Positions 31,287 through 39,998 of a stretch of DNA of 64,000 nt are shown here, piece after piece. Source of the DNA: Mycobacterium sp. IS-1590 (GTDB lineage Bacteria; Actinomycetota; Actinomycetes; Mycobacteriales; Mycobacteriaceae); contig NZ_LQIW01000023.1 in assembly GCF_001500025.1 (NCBI RefSeq), positions 124,001 to 188,000 on the forward strand, given 5' to 3'. Every line of letters begins with the position of its first letter. Positions within the stretch are counted from its first letter, which is position 1. A program made the position numbers and the translations under genes. The notes under the pieces are model-generated. The model saw nothing but the letters and a program-made list of their open reading frames with translations. It was not told the DNA's origin and ran no database searches.

Positions 31287-32165
31287 TCAGGCGGCGGCGT
31301 CGAGGGCGCGTTTGGTCTCGTCGTCGAGAACGATGTCGGCGACCGCGGTGTTCTCCTCGAGGTGCGCCACCGACGACGTGCCGGGGATCAGCAGCACGTT
31401 CGGTGCGACGTTCAACGTCCACGCGAGCACGATCTGCGCCCGGGTGTGGCCGAGCTTGTCGGCCGCCCGCTTGACGGCCGGATGCCCGAGCACCGGGTTG
31501 TCCGGTGAGAAGGCCGAGCCCAGCGGGAAGAACGGCACGAACGCGACACCGTGCTCGTTGCAGGCGTCGAGCACGGGCTGCGAACTGCGGTCGACGAGGT
31601 TGTAGGCGTTTTGCACGCAGACGATCTCGGTGCGGTCCAGCGCGACCCGCAGATGCTCGGCACTGACGCTGCTCAGCCCGATGCCACCGATCAGCCCCTC
31701 GTCGCGGGCCGCGATCATCGCCGTGAGCTGACGGTCGAACAGTTCCCGGTTCTCGACACGAGTGGGCGTGCCGATGCCGTCGTCGGCGAAGACGCGCAGG
31801 TTGACCGCGGCCAGACGGTCGCTGTCGAGCGTGGCGAGATTCTCCTCGAGTTGCCTGCGCAGGTCGTCGGGGTCCTGGGCGGGCAGCCACTCACCACTGC
31901 ATCCGCGTACGCCGCCGACCTTGCTCACCAGCGCCAAGTTCGCGGGGTAAGGATGCAGCGCTTCGCGAATCAGTTCGTTGGCGACATTGGGACCGTAGAT
32001 CTGCGCGGTGTCGATGTGGTTGATGCCGAGTTCGACCACCCGCCGAAGCACGGCCAGCGCCTGCTCACGGTCGCGCGGAGGACCGAAGACACCCGGACCT
32101 GGCAGTTGCATCGCGCCGAAGCCGACGCGTCCGACATCGAATGAGCCCAGCGGGAACGTTTGCAT
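31287..32165 (-). CDS. Aldo/keto reductase
   Basis: 292 residues, an NADPH-dependent (beta/alpha)8 reductase. NHIDTAQIYG carries the catalytic Asp and Tyr, LVSKVGG the Lys; the fourth catalytic position reads VNLR instead of the usual VHxR, so the His is replaced by Asn, a variant I associate with an actinobacterial subgroup. The C-terminal VLLIPGTSSVAHLEEN binds the cofactor phosphate. The ATG at 32165 (MQTFPLGSFDVGRVGFGAMQ) is typical. Substrate unknown. Confidence 0.9.
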   Translation of the reverse strand: MQTFPLGSFDVGRVGFGAMQLPGPGVFGPPRDREQALAVLRRVVELGINHIDTAQIYGPNVANELIREALHPYPANLALVSKVGGVRGCSGEWLPAQDPDDLRRQLEENLATLDSDRLAAVNLRVFADDGIGTPTRVENRELFDRQLTAMIAARDEGLIGGIGLSSVSAEHLRVALDRTEIVCVQNAYNLVDRSSQPVLDACNEHGVAFVPFFPLGSAFSPDNPVLGHPAVKRAADKLGHTRAQIVLAWTLNVAPNVLLIPGTSSVAHLEENTAVADIVLDDETKRALDAAA

Positions 32166-32182
32166 ACTCAATCCGTACACCC

Positions 32183-33046
32183 TCAGCCCGGTGGTGCGAA
32201 GCCGCCGGGATCCGATGGCGTCGAACGCTGCTGCGACGGTGCGGGATATCCGCTCGCGGCCGGTGGGGGACCAGACCATGGCGGCGGCACCGGCGCCACC
32301 TGCAGGCGGGCCAGTTCGCGGCGGTGGCGCTCGGCCAGCACCGCTGCGAGCACCAGGTGCGGCGGCGTCCCGGGAGGTGGTGGCGGCGAGATCTGCGCGA
32401 CGACATCGGCGGTGATGCGATACGCCATCTGGTCTCGCACCGCCGGATTCAATTGCGCTGCGCGACCGAGGAATTGGCGTGCCAGCTCGGCTTGCTCCGG
32501 CCGCAGCCCGGAAAGCTGCAACGACGACGCCCACCAAGCCAGCTGCGGCGGCATCGGCGGTGGCGGCGACATCCGCGGTGTCCGCTCGCTGATCACGACG
32601 GTGCCCGCGAAGATGTCCCCGAGCCGCTTTCCTTTGGCCGACAACAGGCTGCTGATCACCGCCGGACCACCGGCCAGCATCCAGATTTCGACCACACCGG
32701 CCAACGCCCGGAAGAACGCCTGCCGGAACCGTTCTGGGCCACCGTCTTCGGACACCACCCGAAGGCCCATCGCCATCTTGCCCAGCGAACGCCCGCGGGT
32801 CGCGGTCTCGAACACGAGCGGATAACCCAGCAGGGCCAGCACGGTGAAGATGATCAGCACGGCCGCCGACAACGCCGGGTCCAACTGGGTCAGCGTCAGG
32901 CTGAAGAGCAGGATGCCGATCAGGTAGAGCAGGAAAACCACCGTGATGTCGATCAGAGCGGCGACGGCGCGCACCGGTAGCTGGGCGATCTGCACGTCGA
33001 GGACCACCGCGTCGCCGGTGACGACGGGTTCCTGCTGCCAGACCAT
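32183..33046 (-). CDS. RDD-family membrane protein
   Basis: 287 residues. The RDD domain (about 20-150) has the diagnostic RAVAALIDI and downstream GRSLGKMAMGLRVV segments with three membrane helices. A Pro-rich cytoplasmic tail (about 160-287) follows. ATG 33046 is preferred to a TTG three codons upstream. Divergent from a SpoIIM-like gene with 28 bases between starts; RDD, SpoIIM, DUF58 and MoxR proteins are linked in all mycobacteria (Rv3692-Rv3695), and RDD proteins have been tied to ion transport elsewhere. Function here unknown. Confidence 0.87.
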   Translation of the reverse strand: MVWQQEPVVTGDAVVLDVQIAQLPVRAVAALIDITVVFLLYLIGILLFSLTLTQLDPALSAAVLIIFTVLALLGYPLVFETATRGRSLGKMAMGLRVVSEDGGPERFRQAFFRALAGVVEIWMLAGGPAVISSLLSAKGKRLGDIFAGTVVISERTPRMSPPPPMPPQLAWWASSLQLSGLRPEQAELARQFLGRAAQLNPAVRDQMAYRITADVVAQISPPPPPGTPPHLVLAAVLAERHRRELARLQVAPVPPPWSGPPPAASGYPAPSQQRSTPSDPGGFAPPG

Positions 33047-33074
33047 AAGCGTCAACGCTACTAGGATTCACGGG

Positions 33075-34067
33075 GTGGATGTCGACGCGTTCGTGCTCGC
33101 GCACCGTCCGACGTGGGACCGGCTGGAGCACCTGATCAGACGGCGTCGAGAGCTCACCGGCCCCGAAGTCGACGAGCTGGTCGATCTCTACCAGCGGGTG
33201 TCGACGCATCTGTCGATCGTGCGCACCGCGAACGCCGATCCGGTGATCGTCGGCCGGCTTTCGGGGATGGTCGCGCAGGCGCGGGCCGCGGTGACGGGCG
33301 CCCACGCCCCGCTGTGGCGCGAATTCGTGCGGTTCTGGACCGTGTCGTTCCCCGTCGTCGCCTACCGGTCGCGGTGGTGGTGGCTCGGTACGGCCTTCGC
33401 GTTCTTCGTGGTCGCCGCCCTGATCGCGGTGTGGGTTTCGGGCAGTCCGGAAGTGCGGGCGATGATCGGAACGGCCGACGAGATCGACCAGATGGTCAAC
33501 AACGACTTCGCGGCGTACTACAGCGAGCACCCGGCGGGCTCGTTCGCGCTGCAGGTTTGGGTGAACAACGCGTGGATTGCGTTGCAGTGCCTCGGTTTTG
33601 CGATCCTGCTCGGGATTCCGATCCCTTACGTGATCCTGCAGAACGCCGCCAACCTCGGGGTGGCGGCGGGTCTGATGTTCGGTGCGGGCAAAGGTGACAT
33701 CTTCCTCGGTCTGATCACCCCGCACGGACTGCTCGAACTGACGGCGGTGTTCCTGGCGGCCGGGGCCGGCATGCGGCTGGGCTGGAATGTGATCTCACCG
33801 GGTGACCGGCCGCGCGGACAGGTGCTCGCCGAGCAGGGCCGTGCGATCGGCGCGGTGGCAGGTGGGCTGGTGGCGGTCCTGTTGGTCTCGGGTCTCATCG
33901 AGGCGCTCGTGACGCCGTCACCGTTACCGACCGCGGCGCGCATCGCCATCGGCGTCGCAGCCGAGATCGCGTTCCTGGGCTACATCTTCTTTTTCGGACG
34001 CAAGGCCGAGCGGGCCGGGGAGACCGGAGACATCGAGGACGCCCCCGACGTCGTACCGGTCGGCTAG
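33075..34067 (+). CDS. SpoIIM/DUF95-family membrane protein
   Basis: 330 residues from GTG 33075. A soluble N-terminal helical region (about 1-105) precedes five hydrophobic segments in the DUF95 layout, with signature pieces FYYSEHP-like (AAYYSEHPAGSFALQVWVNNAWIAL), GIPIPYVILQNAANLG and LITPHGLLELTAVFLAAGAG. In Bacillus SpoIIM takes part in peptidoglycan remodelling at engulfment; mycobacteria do not sporulate, so a cell-envelope role is inferred only. Ends overlap the convergent DUF58 gene by four bases. Confidence 0.88.
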   Translation: MDVDAFVLAHRPTWDRLEHLIRRRRELTGPEVDELVDLYQRVSTHLSIVRTANADPVIVGRLSGMVAQARAAVTGAHAPLWREFVRFWTVSFPVVAYRSRWWWLGTAFAFFVVAALIAVWVSGSPEVRAMIGTADEIDQMVNNDFAAYYSEHPAGSFALQVWVNNAWIALQCLGFAILLGIPIPYVILQNAANLGVAAGLMFGAGKGDIFLGLITPHGLLELTAVFLAAGAGMRLGWNVISPGDRPRGQVLAEQGRAIGAVAGGLVAVLLVSGLIEALVTPSPLPTAARIAIGVAAEIAFLGYIFFFGRKAERAGETGDIEDAPDVVPVG

Positions 34068-35386
34068 AGCCGGCCGGTGGCCTTCAGCGCCAGGTAGTGG
34101 TCGGCCAGAGCGGGCGCCAACTCCTCGGGTGCGGCGTCGACCACATCGACACCCCGGCGGCGCAGCCGTGACGCGATGGCACGCCGCTCATTGCGCGCCC
34201 GTTCGGCCGCTGCGGCGTCGTAGACCTGCGGGGCGTCGGCGCGGCCGGCGGCAAGCGCCTCGACCCGGGGGTCGGCCACGGCGGCGACCAGCACCGCATG
34301 CTTGGCCGTCAGCTGTCCAAGCACGGTCATCAGGCCCTCGTCGAGCGCAGACGCGTTGAGGTCGGTGAGCAGCACCACCAGCGCATGTCTGCGGACGCGG
34401 CGCAGCACCGCGGCGACCATCGCCGCCGCATCGGATTCGATCAGCGCCGGCTCGATCGGGGCCATCGCCGCGACCAGCTGCGCGAGCAGCTCGGTACGCG
34501 AGGCGTTGAACACCGCGGCCCTGGTGACCCGGTCGTGGGCCAGGAAGTCGACGTGGTCACCGGCCCGCGCGGCCAGCGCGGCCAGCAGCAGCGCGGCGTC
34601 CATCGACCAGTCCAGCCGCGGCCACCCCGACGGATCGTTGGAGGTGGGATCGAGGCCGACGCGACCCGCCGATGTGCGACCGGTGTCGAGCACGATCACC
34701 ACTCGCTGGTCCCGTTCCGGACGCCACGTTCTGACCACCACGTCGGCGCGGCGGGCAGAGGCGCGCCAGTCGATCGACCTGACGTCGTCACCGATGACGT
34801 ATTCGCGCAGCGAGTCGAATTCGGTGCCCTGCCCGCGAATGAGGACCGGTGTATTGCCTTCCAGTTCGCGGAGTTTGGCCAGCCGTGAGGGAAGGTGCCT
34901 GCGCGACAGGAACGGCGGCAGAATCCGGATCCGCCACGGCACCCGGTGCGAGCTCTGCCGTCCGGCCAGCCCCAGAGGGCCGATCGCGCGGACCGTGACC
35001 AACGACGACTGCTGGTCAACCCGCCGAACGGGACGCAACGACGTCTCGAGTCGAAGTCGTTGACCCGCAGCCAGATTCACCGGCCATAGCCGGGGCTGGG
35101 CGCGCCCGCTCGGCGGCCACGCGTCGCGCACGACACCCTTGATGCGGCGTCTGCCCCAGTTCTCGACCAGCAGAGCGGCCGTGACGTCCTGGCCCAGCCG
35201 GGCGGTGGTGTCTCCTGACCGGGTGAAGCGCACGCGGCGCGTGTCGCCTGCCAGCGCGACGTCGAGCGCGATCAGCACCACGAGCACACCGAGCAGCACG
35301 GCGAACGTGGATGCCGGGCGGGCGGAGACCGCGATCGGCAGGACGCAGACCAGTGCGACCAGCGCGGACCGGCCGGTGAGGATCAC
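34064..35386 (-). CDS. DUF58 / VWA-like protein
   Basis: 440 residues. Two N-terminal hydrophobic segments, then a beta-rich region and the DUF58 core with EYVIGDDVRSIDWRASARR (about 205-225) and a VWA-like fold: VVIVLDTGRTS provides a MIDAS-type DxTxxS. Partner proteins of MoxR ATPases typically carry such metal-dependent domains. GTG 35386 overlaps the moxR stop by one base (TAGTG). Last gene of the five-gene leftward operon. Confidence 0.88.
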   Translation of the reverse strand: MILTGRSALVALVCVLPIAVSARPASTFAVLLGVLVVLIALDVALAGDTRRVRFTRSGDTTARLGQDVTAALLVENWGRRRIKGVVRDAWPPSGRAQPRLWPVNLAAGQRLRLETSLRPVRRVDQQSSLVTVRAIGPLGLAGRQSSHRVPWRIRILPPFLSRRHLPSRLAKLRELEGNTPVLIRGQGTEFDSLREYVIGDDVRSIDWRASARRADVVVRTWRPERDQRVVIVLDTGRTSAGRVGLDPTSNDPSGWPRLDWSMDAALLLAALAARAGDHVDFLAHDRVTRAAVFNASRTELLAQLVAAMAPIEPALIESDAAAMVAAVLRRVRRHALVVLLTDLNASALDEGLMTVLGQLTAKHAVLVAAVADPRVEALAAGRADAPQVYDAAAAERARNERRAIASRLRRRGVDVVDAAPEELAPALADHYLALKATGRL

Positions 35387-36348
35387 TAGCGCGGCACCGG
35401 TACTGCCGCGAGGGTCCCGTCGAGAACGCCGTCGGGAGTGACGCCCTCCAGCTCCGCTTCGGGCCGGAGTTGGATGCGGTGACGCAGGGTGGAACGGGCC
35501 ATCGCCTTCACGTCGTCGGGGGTGACGTAGTTGCGCCCCGATAGCCAGGCCCACGACCTGGCCGTCGCCAACAGAGCGGTGGCCCCGCGCGGTGACACTC
35601 CCAACTGCAGTGACGGCGAATGCCTTGTCGCGGCGCAGATGTCGACGATGTAGCCGAGCACCTCGTCGGCCACCAGAACCTGGCGCACGGCGGCCCGCCC
35701 GGCGGCCAGCTCCGCTGCTCCCGCCACGGGTCGCACGGCGGACAGATCTCTGGGGTCGAAGCCGTGCGCGTGCCTGTTCAGGATCGCGACCTCCTGATCG
35801 CGTGTCGGCAGCGGCACGGTGAGCTTGAGCAGAAATCGGTCCAGCTGCGCCTCCGGCAGTTGATAGGTGCCCTCGTACTCGATCGGGTTCTGGGTGGCGG
35901 CGACGATGAACGGATCGGGCAGGGGGCGGGCTTCGCCCTCAACGCTGACCTGGCGCTCCTCCATGGCCTCCAGCAGCGCGGCCTGCGTCTTGGGTGGCGT
36001 CCGGTTGATCTCGTCGGCCAGCAGTAGATTCGTGAACACGGGCCCGGACCGGAACTCGAACTCCGCGGTGCGCGCGTCGTAGACCAGTGAGCCGGTGACA
36101 TCACCGGGCATCAGGTCGGGCGTGAACTGAAGCCGTTTGAAATCCAGCTGCAGCGCCGAAGCCAGCGTGCGCACCAGCAGCGTCTTGGCGACGCCGGGCA
36201 CCCCCTCGAGGAGAACGTGGCCGCGGCACAGCAGCGCGATCACCAGTCCGCTGACGACTGCGTCCTGTCCGACGACCGCTTTGGCTATCTCGGCGCGCAG
36301 CGCCAGCAATGCGGTTCGCGCGGAATCGTTTCCGCCTGCCTGAGTCAC
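35386..36348 (-). CDS. moxR: MoxR-family AAA+ ATPase
   Basis: 320 residues. Walker A is GVPGVAKT (about 49-56), Walker B is LLADEINRT, sensor 1 lies in VAATQNP, and GVSPRGATALL is the helical lid. MoxR ATPases act as chaperones that load cofactors or assemble complexes together with VWA proteins. The GTG at 36348 overlaps the previous stop (GTGA). Corresponds to moxR2 (Rv3692) of M. tuberculosis by neighbourhood. Confidence 0.94.
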   Translation of the reverse strand: MTQAGGNDSARTALLALRAEIAKAVVGQDAVVSGLVIALLCRGHVLLEGVPGVAKTLLVRTLASALQLDFKRLQFTPDLMPGDVTGSLVYDARTAEFEFRSGPVFTNLLLADEINRTPPKTQAALLEAMEERQVSVEGEARPLPDPFIVAATQNPIEYEGTYQLPEAQLDRFLLKLTVPLPTRDQEVAILNRHAHGFDPRDLSAVRPVAGAAELAAGRAAVRQVLVADEVLGYIVDICAATRHSPSLQLGVSPRGATALLATARSWAWLSGRNYVTPDDVKAMARSTLRHRIQLRPEAELEGVTPDGVLDGTLAAVPVPR

Positions 36349-37493
36349 GAGCGTGCGACCTGCCTTTCGATGTTGTCGAGTTCGCGTGCGAGGTTGACCA
36401 GTTCGCTGTCGTCGCCGGGCGGCGGGCCGAACAAGGTGTGCGCGACCGCCTGGGGATGGACACCGCTGTGCGCGGCCACCGCCCCGATGACCGCGGCCGG
36501 ATCGGGGTTGACGCCCAGGCCGAGGCGGGGCTGCATGCGCTGCAGCGCGGCGGTGCGCAACGCGTCTGCCGCACTGTCGCGGGCCCGCCGGGAGCGGTAG
36601 AGCCGGCCGCGTCCCTCCACCGTCTCGGAGGCCCGCACGACGACGGGCAGACGTTCGGCGACCAGTGGACCGACGCGGCGTCCCTTCCAGAGCGCCAGCA
36701 GCACCACCACCGCGACCAGTTGCCACAGGATCCAGCTCACGTGTTCGGGGGCAAGGTCGAACAGGCTTGCCGCGCCGTCGGATTCGCCCTCGGTGAATTG
36801 GGGCGCATACCAGATCATTCGCGGGTTCGTGCCCGCGAGGTTCATCGCGAGTGCTGCGTTACCCGCCTTGGGTAGCCCGCGGTTGGTCATGAACCCGGAA
36901 TCGCCGACCAGCGTGATGACCCGGTCATCGGCGGTGTAGCGGACCAGTGCGCCCTCGTAGCAGCGCGTCAGGTCGATGTCGTCACCGGAGGTCTCGTAGG
37001 CGTCGCTCACGCTGAACTGCACGGCTCCGGCGCGGGTGGCCTCTCGAAGGTCGCAGTCCGGACGCTCGCCACCGCCGAACGTGGTGGCCCCGCTCAGCTT
37101 CACCTCGGGCGCCAGTGCCTCACGGGTGCGTGAATTCGGCTGCACCAGCAAGCGATCGCCCGGTAGCTCGGCGAGGCGCTGCAGTATGCCGTTGTCGACG
37201 AGATGATAGGTCTGCACCACGATCAGCAGGGTGTCGGGCCGGGTGGCCGCCTCCACCGCGGCCACGTCGGATGCTTCGACGACGTCGACGCCGTGTTCGG
37301 CCAGCAGCGTCATCAGGGCGCGCGCCCCCTCCGGCCCGGTGGAGTTCGGGTCCATTGGTCCCCCGGGGCGAGGCGCGGTCAGATAGGCGCTGAGAACGGC
37401 GAACCCGACGATGACGGCCAGCGCGAGGACGACCCAGCGCGCTGCGCGCCAGCGTGCACGCAGCGTCGGCTCCACGGCGGTGTCGGTGGTCAT
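36345..37493 (-). CDS. DUF4350 membrane protein
   Basis: 382 residues. One N-terminal membrane helix (about 24-44), a large exported GATase/ABC-substrate-like domain with LIVVQTYHLVDNGIL and LVGDSGFMTNRGL, a second helix near 265-283 (SWILWQLVAVVVLLALWKG) and a cytoplasmic helical tail. DUF4350 genes commonly sit between DUF4129 and MoxR, as here. ATG 37493 overlaps the DUF4129 stop (ATGA). Function unknown. Confidence 0.88.
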   Translation of the reverse strand: MTTDTAVEPTLRARWRAARWVVLALAVIVGFAVLSAYLTAPRPGGPMDPNSTGPEGARALMTLLAEHGVDVVEASDVAAVEAATRPDTLLIVVQTYHLVDNGILQRLAELPGDRLLVQPNSRTREALAPEVKLSGATTFGGGERPDCDLREATRAGAVQFSVSDAYETSGDDIDLTRCYEGALVRYTADDRVITLVGDSGFMTNRGLPKAGNAALAMNLAGTNPRMIWYAPQFTEGESDGAASLFDLAPEHVSWILWQLVAVVVLLALWKGRRVGPLVAERLPVVVRASETVEGRGRLYRSRRARDSAADALRTAALQRMQPRLGLGVNPDPAAVIGAVAAHSGVHPQAVAHTLFGPPPGDDSELVNLARELDNIERQVARS

Positions 37494-38143
37494 CGGATCT
37501 CGGCCCACCCGTCGGACGCGGCAGGCGCGACAGCGGTGGAAGCCGTCACCGGAGTGCGCGACCTGACGTGGTCGTCGAGATCGGCGACCAGTCGGTAGGC
37601 CTTCTCGGTGCCCGGCATCTCGCCGTACGTCACGTCGTTGAACGCCGTTGCGGCAGAGTACAGTTCATCGCTCAGATGTGGAAGCTCGCGGCCTGCCTCG
37701 CGGGCCAGCTCGGTGGCGGTGCGGCCGGGGACCGCGTCGAGCACACCGGTCTCCTCCAACTGTCGGGCAACGGCCCGGAGTCGGTGCCGGATCGCGGCCG
37801 CCCAGTCCGCTGCCGTTGCGCACTGTTCGGCGGCGGCACGATGCTGCGCCGCTGTCATACCGTGCTCGCCGAACAACGCATCGGTAGGAGCGCGGCGCGA
37901 TCGCATGGCCCGGCGTCCGGTCCTTATCGCCAGAGCCACCCCGATGGCCGCCAGGATCAGCAGAACCGTGATCGTCACCCAGCCGCCCGGTATCGAAGCG
38001 CCCTCCGCGGCGAGCCGGTAGATCAGGTCGTCGATCCATTCGCCGACACGGTCGGTCAGGGAGGGCTTGGGGTAGATCGGTTTTGCGAGCTCGCGCTGCG
38101 CCGCCTCGTGCGCGGCATCGCTGTCGATGTCTATTGTCGGCAC
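37490..38143 (-). CDS. DUF4129 membrane protein
   Basis: 217 residues. A short N-terminal region, one membrane helix (about 54-73) and a cytoplasmic DUF4129 domain (about 95-200) with RHRLRAVARQLEETGVLD and GRTATELAREAG, which is the family signature. DUF4129 domains sit at the end of some transglutaminase proteins; here it stands alone. GTG 38143 follows the previous stop by one base. Confidence 0.87.
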   Translation of the reverse strand: MPTIDIDSDAAHEAAQRELAKPIYPKPSLTDRVGEWIDDLIYRLAAEGASIPGGWVTITVLLILAAIGVALAIRTGRRAMRSRRAPTDALFGEHGMTAAQHRAAAEQCATAADWAAAIRHRLRAVARQLEETGVLDAVPGRTATELAREAGRELPHLSDELYSAATAFNDVTYGEMPGTEKAYRLVADLDDHVRSRTPVTASTAVAPAASDGWAEIR

Positions 38144-38144
38144 G

Positions 38145-39389
38145 TCAGTTCTGGCGGGTCAGCCACAGATGATCGGTGGAGTCGGACGGGGCGGTGGGAC
38201 CGTAACCGGCGCCGGTCTGCAGCACCAGGTCGAAGGCCTCTCGGCGGATGCGGCCGTCGGTGTACTGCAGCGCGACCACACCCGCGCTGAAGGGTGCGGT
38301 GATGATCTGGCCGATCGCACCTCCGACGGACAACAGGACCAGGGCGAACAGTGCGGCTGCGGTCGTGGAGGCAGCCATCAGGATGATCTGGCCACCGAGA
38401 CTGAACGGGAACGCGACGGCACCGGCGACGAGTTGCGCGACGATCACCGCGAGCAGACGAATGCCCAACACCCGCCAGAAGTCCCGTTTGACCAAGGCGA
38501 ACGACCGCTTGACCGCATCGACGATGCCGAGCCGCTCCAAAACGATGATGACCGGAGCGAACGTGAGCATCGTGCCCAGGAACACCAGCGCCGCAATCAG
38601 CGCCAGCACCAGGGGGATACCGAGGATCACCGCGGCCGCCCCGTTCACTGCCGCCCCGACTCCGAGGATGGTGCCGACCACTGCGGCGATCAACAGCAGC
38701 GCGCCGAGGACTTCCAGGACGGAGAAGCCGATCAGCGCCCAGAGCCGACCCCGAAGCCGTTGCCACGCTTGCCCGATGGTGATCCCGGAGCCGAAGACGG
38801 CACGGCCGACGACGACGGTGAGCAGACCGCTCAGCAGGATCGCCGACAGTCCGGTGGCGACCGATCCGGCGAGGCTCGACAGCATGGTGCTCGCCAGGAC
38901 GCCCGCCGACACCTCTTCTGAACCGCTGAGTGTCGGAACCAGTTCCCCGCCGACGGCGAGCGGGCCGACGGACAGGATCAGTGCGATCAGCTGGGTGGCG
39001 ACCACCACGATGGTGGTCAACCCGAGCGTCGCTTTCGGATTCGCCCGGATGTAACCGACTGCACCGTTGAAGATGTCCGACAGCGTCAGTGGACGCAGGG
39101 GGATGACACCCGGCTTGAGAGCCGGCGGACCGTAACCCGGCGGTCCGTAACCGGGTGGCCCGTAACCGGGTGGTCCGTAACCGGGTGGTCCGTAACCGGG
39201 TGGTCCGTAACCCGGTGGGGGGCCGTACCCCGGAGGGGGCCCGTATACCGGAGGTGGCCCGTACCCCGGAGGCGCGTAACCGGACGGCGGATACCCCGTG
39301 GGCGGATAGCCGGGCGGGGGATATCCCGGAGGGGGATAGCCCGGCGGCGGCGGGCCTGCAAAACCGGACCCGCCGGCGTCGGTGCTCAT
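38145..39389 (-). CDS. Pro/Gly/Tyr-rich membrane protein of the glycerophosphodiesterase-membrane-domain type
   Basis: 414 residues. An N-terminal tail of about 90 residues consists of PPGYPPPGYPP and GYGPP repeats, followed by a domain with about six membrane helices starting RPLTLSDIFNGAVGYIRANP, which is typical of DUF7544/GDPD-membrane-like proteins. First gene of the MoxR/DUF58 operon. ATG 39389 is used; an ATG three codons upstream also fits. The repeat tail may bind partner proteins or the cell wall; inference only. Confidence 0.87.
   Translation of the reverse strand: MSTDAGGSGFAGPPPPGYPPPGYPPPGYPPTGYPPSGYAPPGYGPPPVYGPPPGYGPPPGYGPPGYGPPGYGPPGYGPPGYGPPGYGPPALKPGVIPLRPLTLSDIFNGAVGYIRANPKATLGLTTIVVVATQLIALILSVGPLAVGGELVPTLSGSEEVSAGVLASTMLSSLAGSVATGLSAILLSGLLTVVVGRAVFGSGITIGQAWQRLRGRLWALIGFSVLEVLGALLLIAAVVGTILGVGAAVNGAAAVILGIPLVLALIAALVFLGTMLTFAPVIIVLERLGIVDAVKRSFALVKRDFWRVLGIRLLAVIVAQLVAGAVAFPFSLGGQIILMAASTTAAALFALVLLSVGGAIGQIITAPFSAGVVALQYTDGRIRREAFDLVLQTGAGYGPTAPSDSTDHLWLTRQN
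39121..39350. repeat. Tandem 15-base coding repeats (GYGPP / GYPPP)
   Basis: GGTGGTCCGTAACCG-like units repeat many times with small changes and encode the GYGPP/GYPPP tail of the membrane protein on the minus strand. This is a coding minisatellite, likely to vary in copy number between strains. Confidence 0.85.
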
Positions 39390-39471
39390 GGCCACCATCC
39401 TGTCGATGACGGTGCGAATTGACAACGCTGTGGGTCGGTCGCGGCGGCCGGGCGCGGCGTAGTTTTGGCTC

Positions 39472-39936
39472 ATGGGCGAACTGAAGCAACGGTTGCGAAA
39501 CGACCTCACCGCGGCGATGAAATCGCAGGACAAGCTGCGCACCGCCACACTGCGGATGCTGCTCGCGGCGATCACCACAGAAGAGGTCGCAGGTAAGGAG
39601 TCTCGCGAACTGACCGACGCCGAGGTGCTCAAGGTGCTGGCCAGGGAGTCCAAGAAGCGCGGCGAGGCCGCCCAGATCTACACGCAGAACGGGCGCGGTG
39701 AGCTCGCCGCCAACGAGCACGCCGAAGCCCAGGTCATCGACGAGTACCTGCCGACCCCGCTGACTGAAGCCGAACTGGCCGACGTCGCCGACACGGCGAT
39801 CGCCCAAGTCGCCGAGGAGATCGGTGAGCGGCCCGGCGCCAAGCAGATGGGGCTGGTGATGAAGGCCGCGACCGCCATCGCGGCCGGCAAGGCCGACGGT
39901 GCCCGGCTCTCGGCGGCGGTCAAGGCCAGGCTGTGA
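39472..39936 (+). CDS. GatB/YqeY domain protein
   Basis: 154 residues, normal for the family. LRNDLTAAMKSQDK at the start and the C-terminal RPGAKQMGLVMKAA and GKADGARLSAAVKARL are characteristic; the fold is the tRNA-binding tail of GatB as a free-standing protein. Matches Rv3688c by position. Function is not established. Confidence 0.92.
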   Translation: MGELKQRLRNDLTAAMKSQDKLRTATLRMLLAAITTEEVAGKESRELTDAEVLKVLARESKKRGEAAQIYTQNGRGELAANEHAEAQVIDEYLPTPLTEAELADVADTAIAQVAEEIGERPGAKQMGLVMKAATAIAAGKADGARLSAAVKARL

Positions 39937-39998
39937 CGGCCAGGCTGTAGCACCGGGGCAATCGTTTTCGCCGGCTGGGGCTCGGGTACCCCGGACCC

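Noticed and set aside
39121..39350. CRISPR-like array
   Set aside because: Units are contiguous 15-base repeats without spacers and lie in frame in a gene encoding GYGPP/GYPPP repeats.
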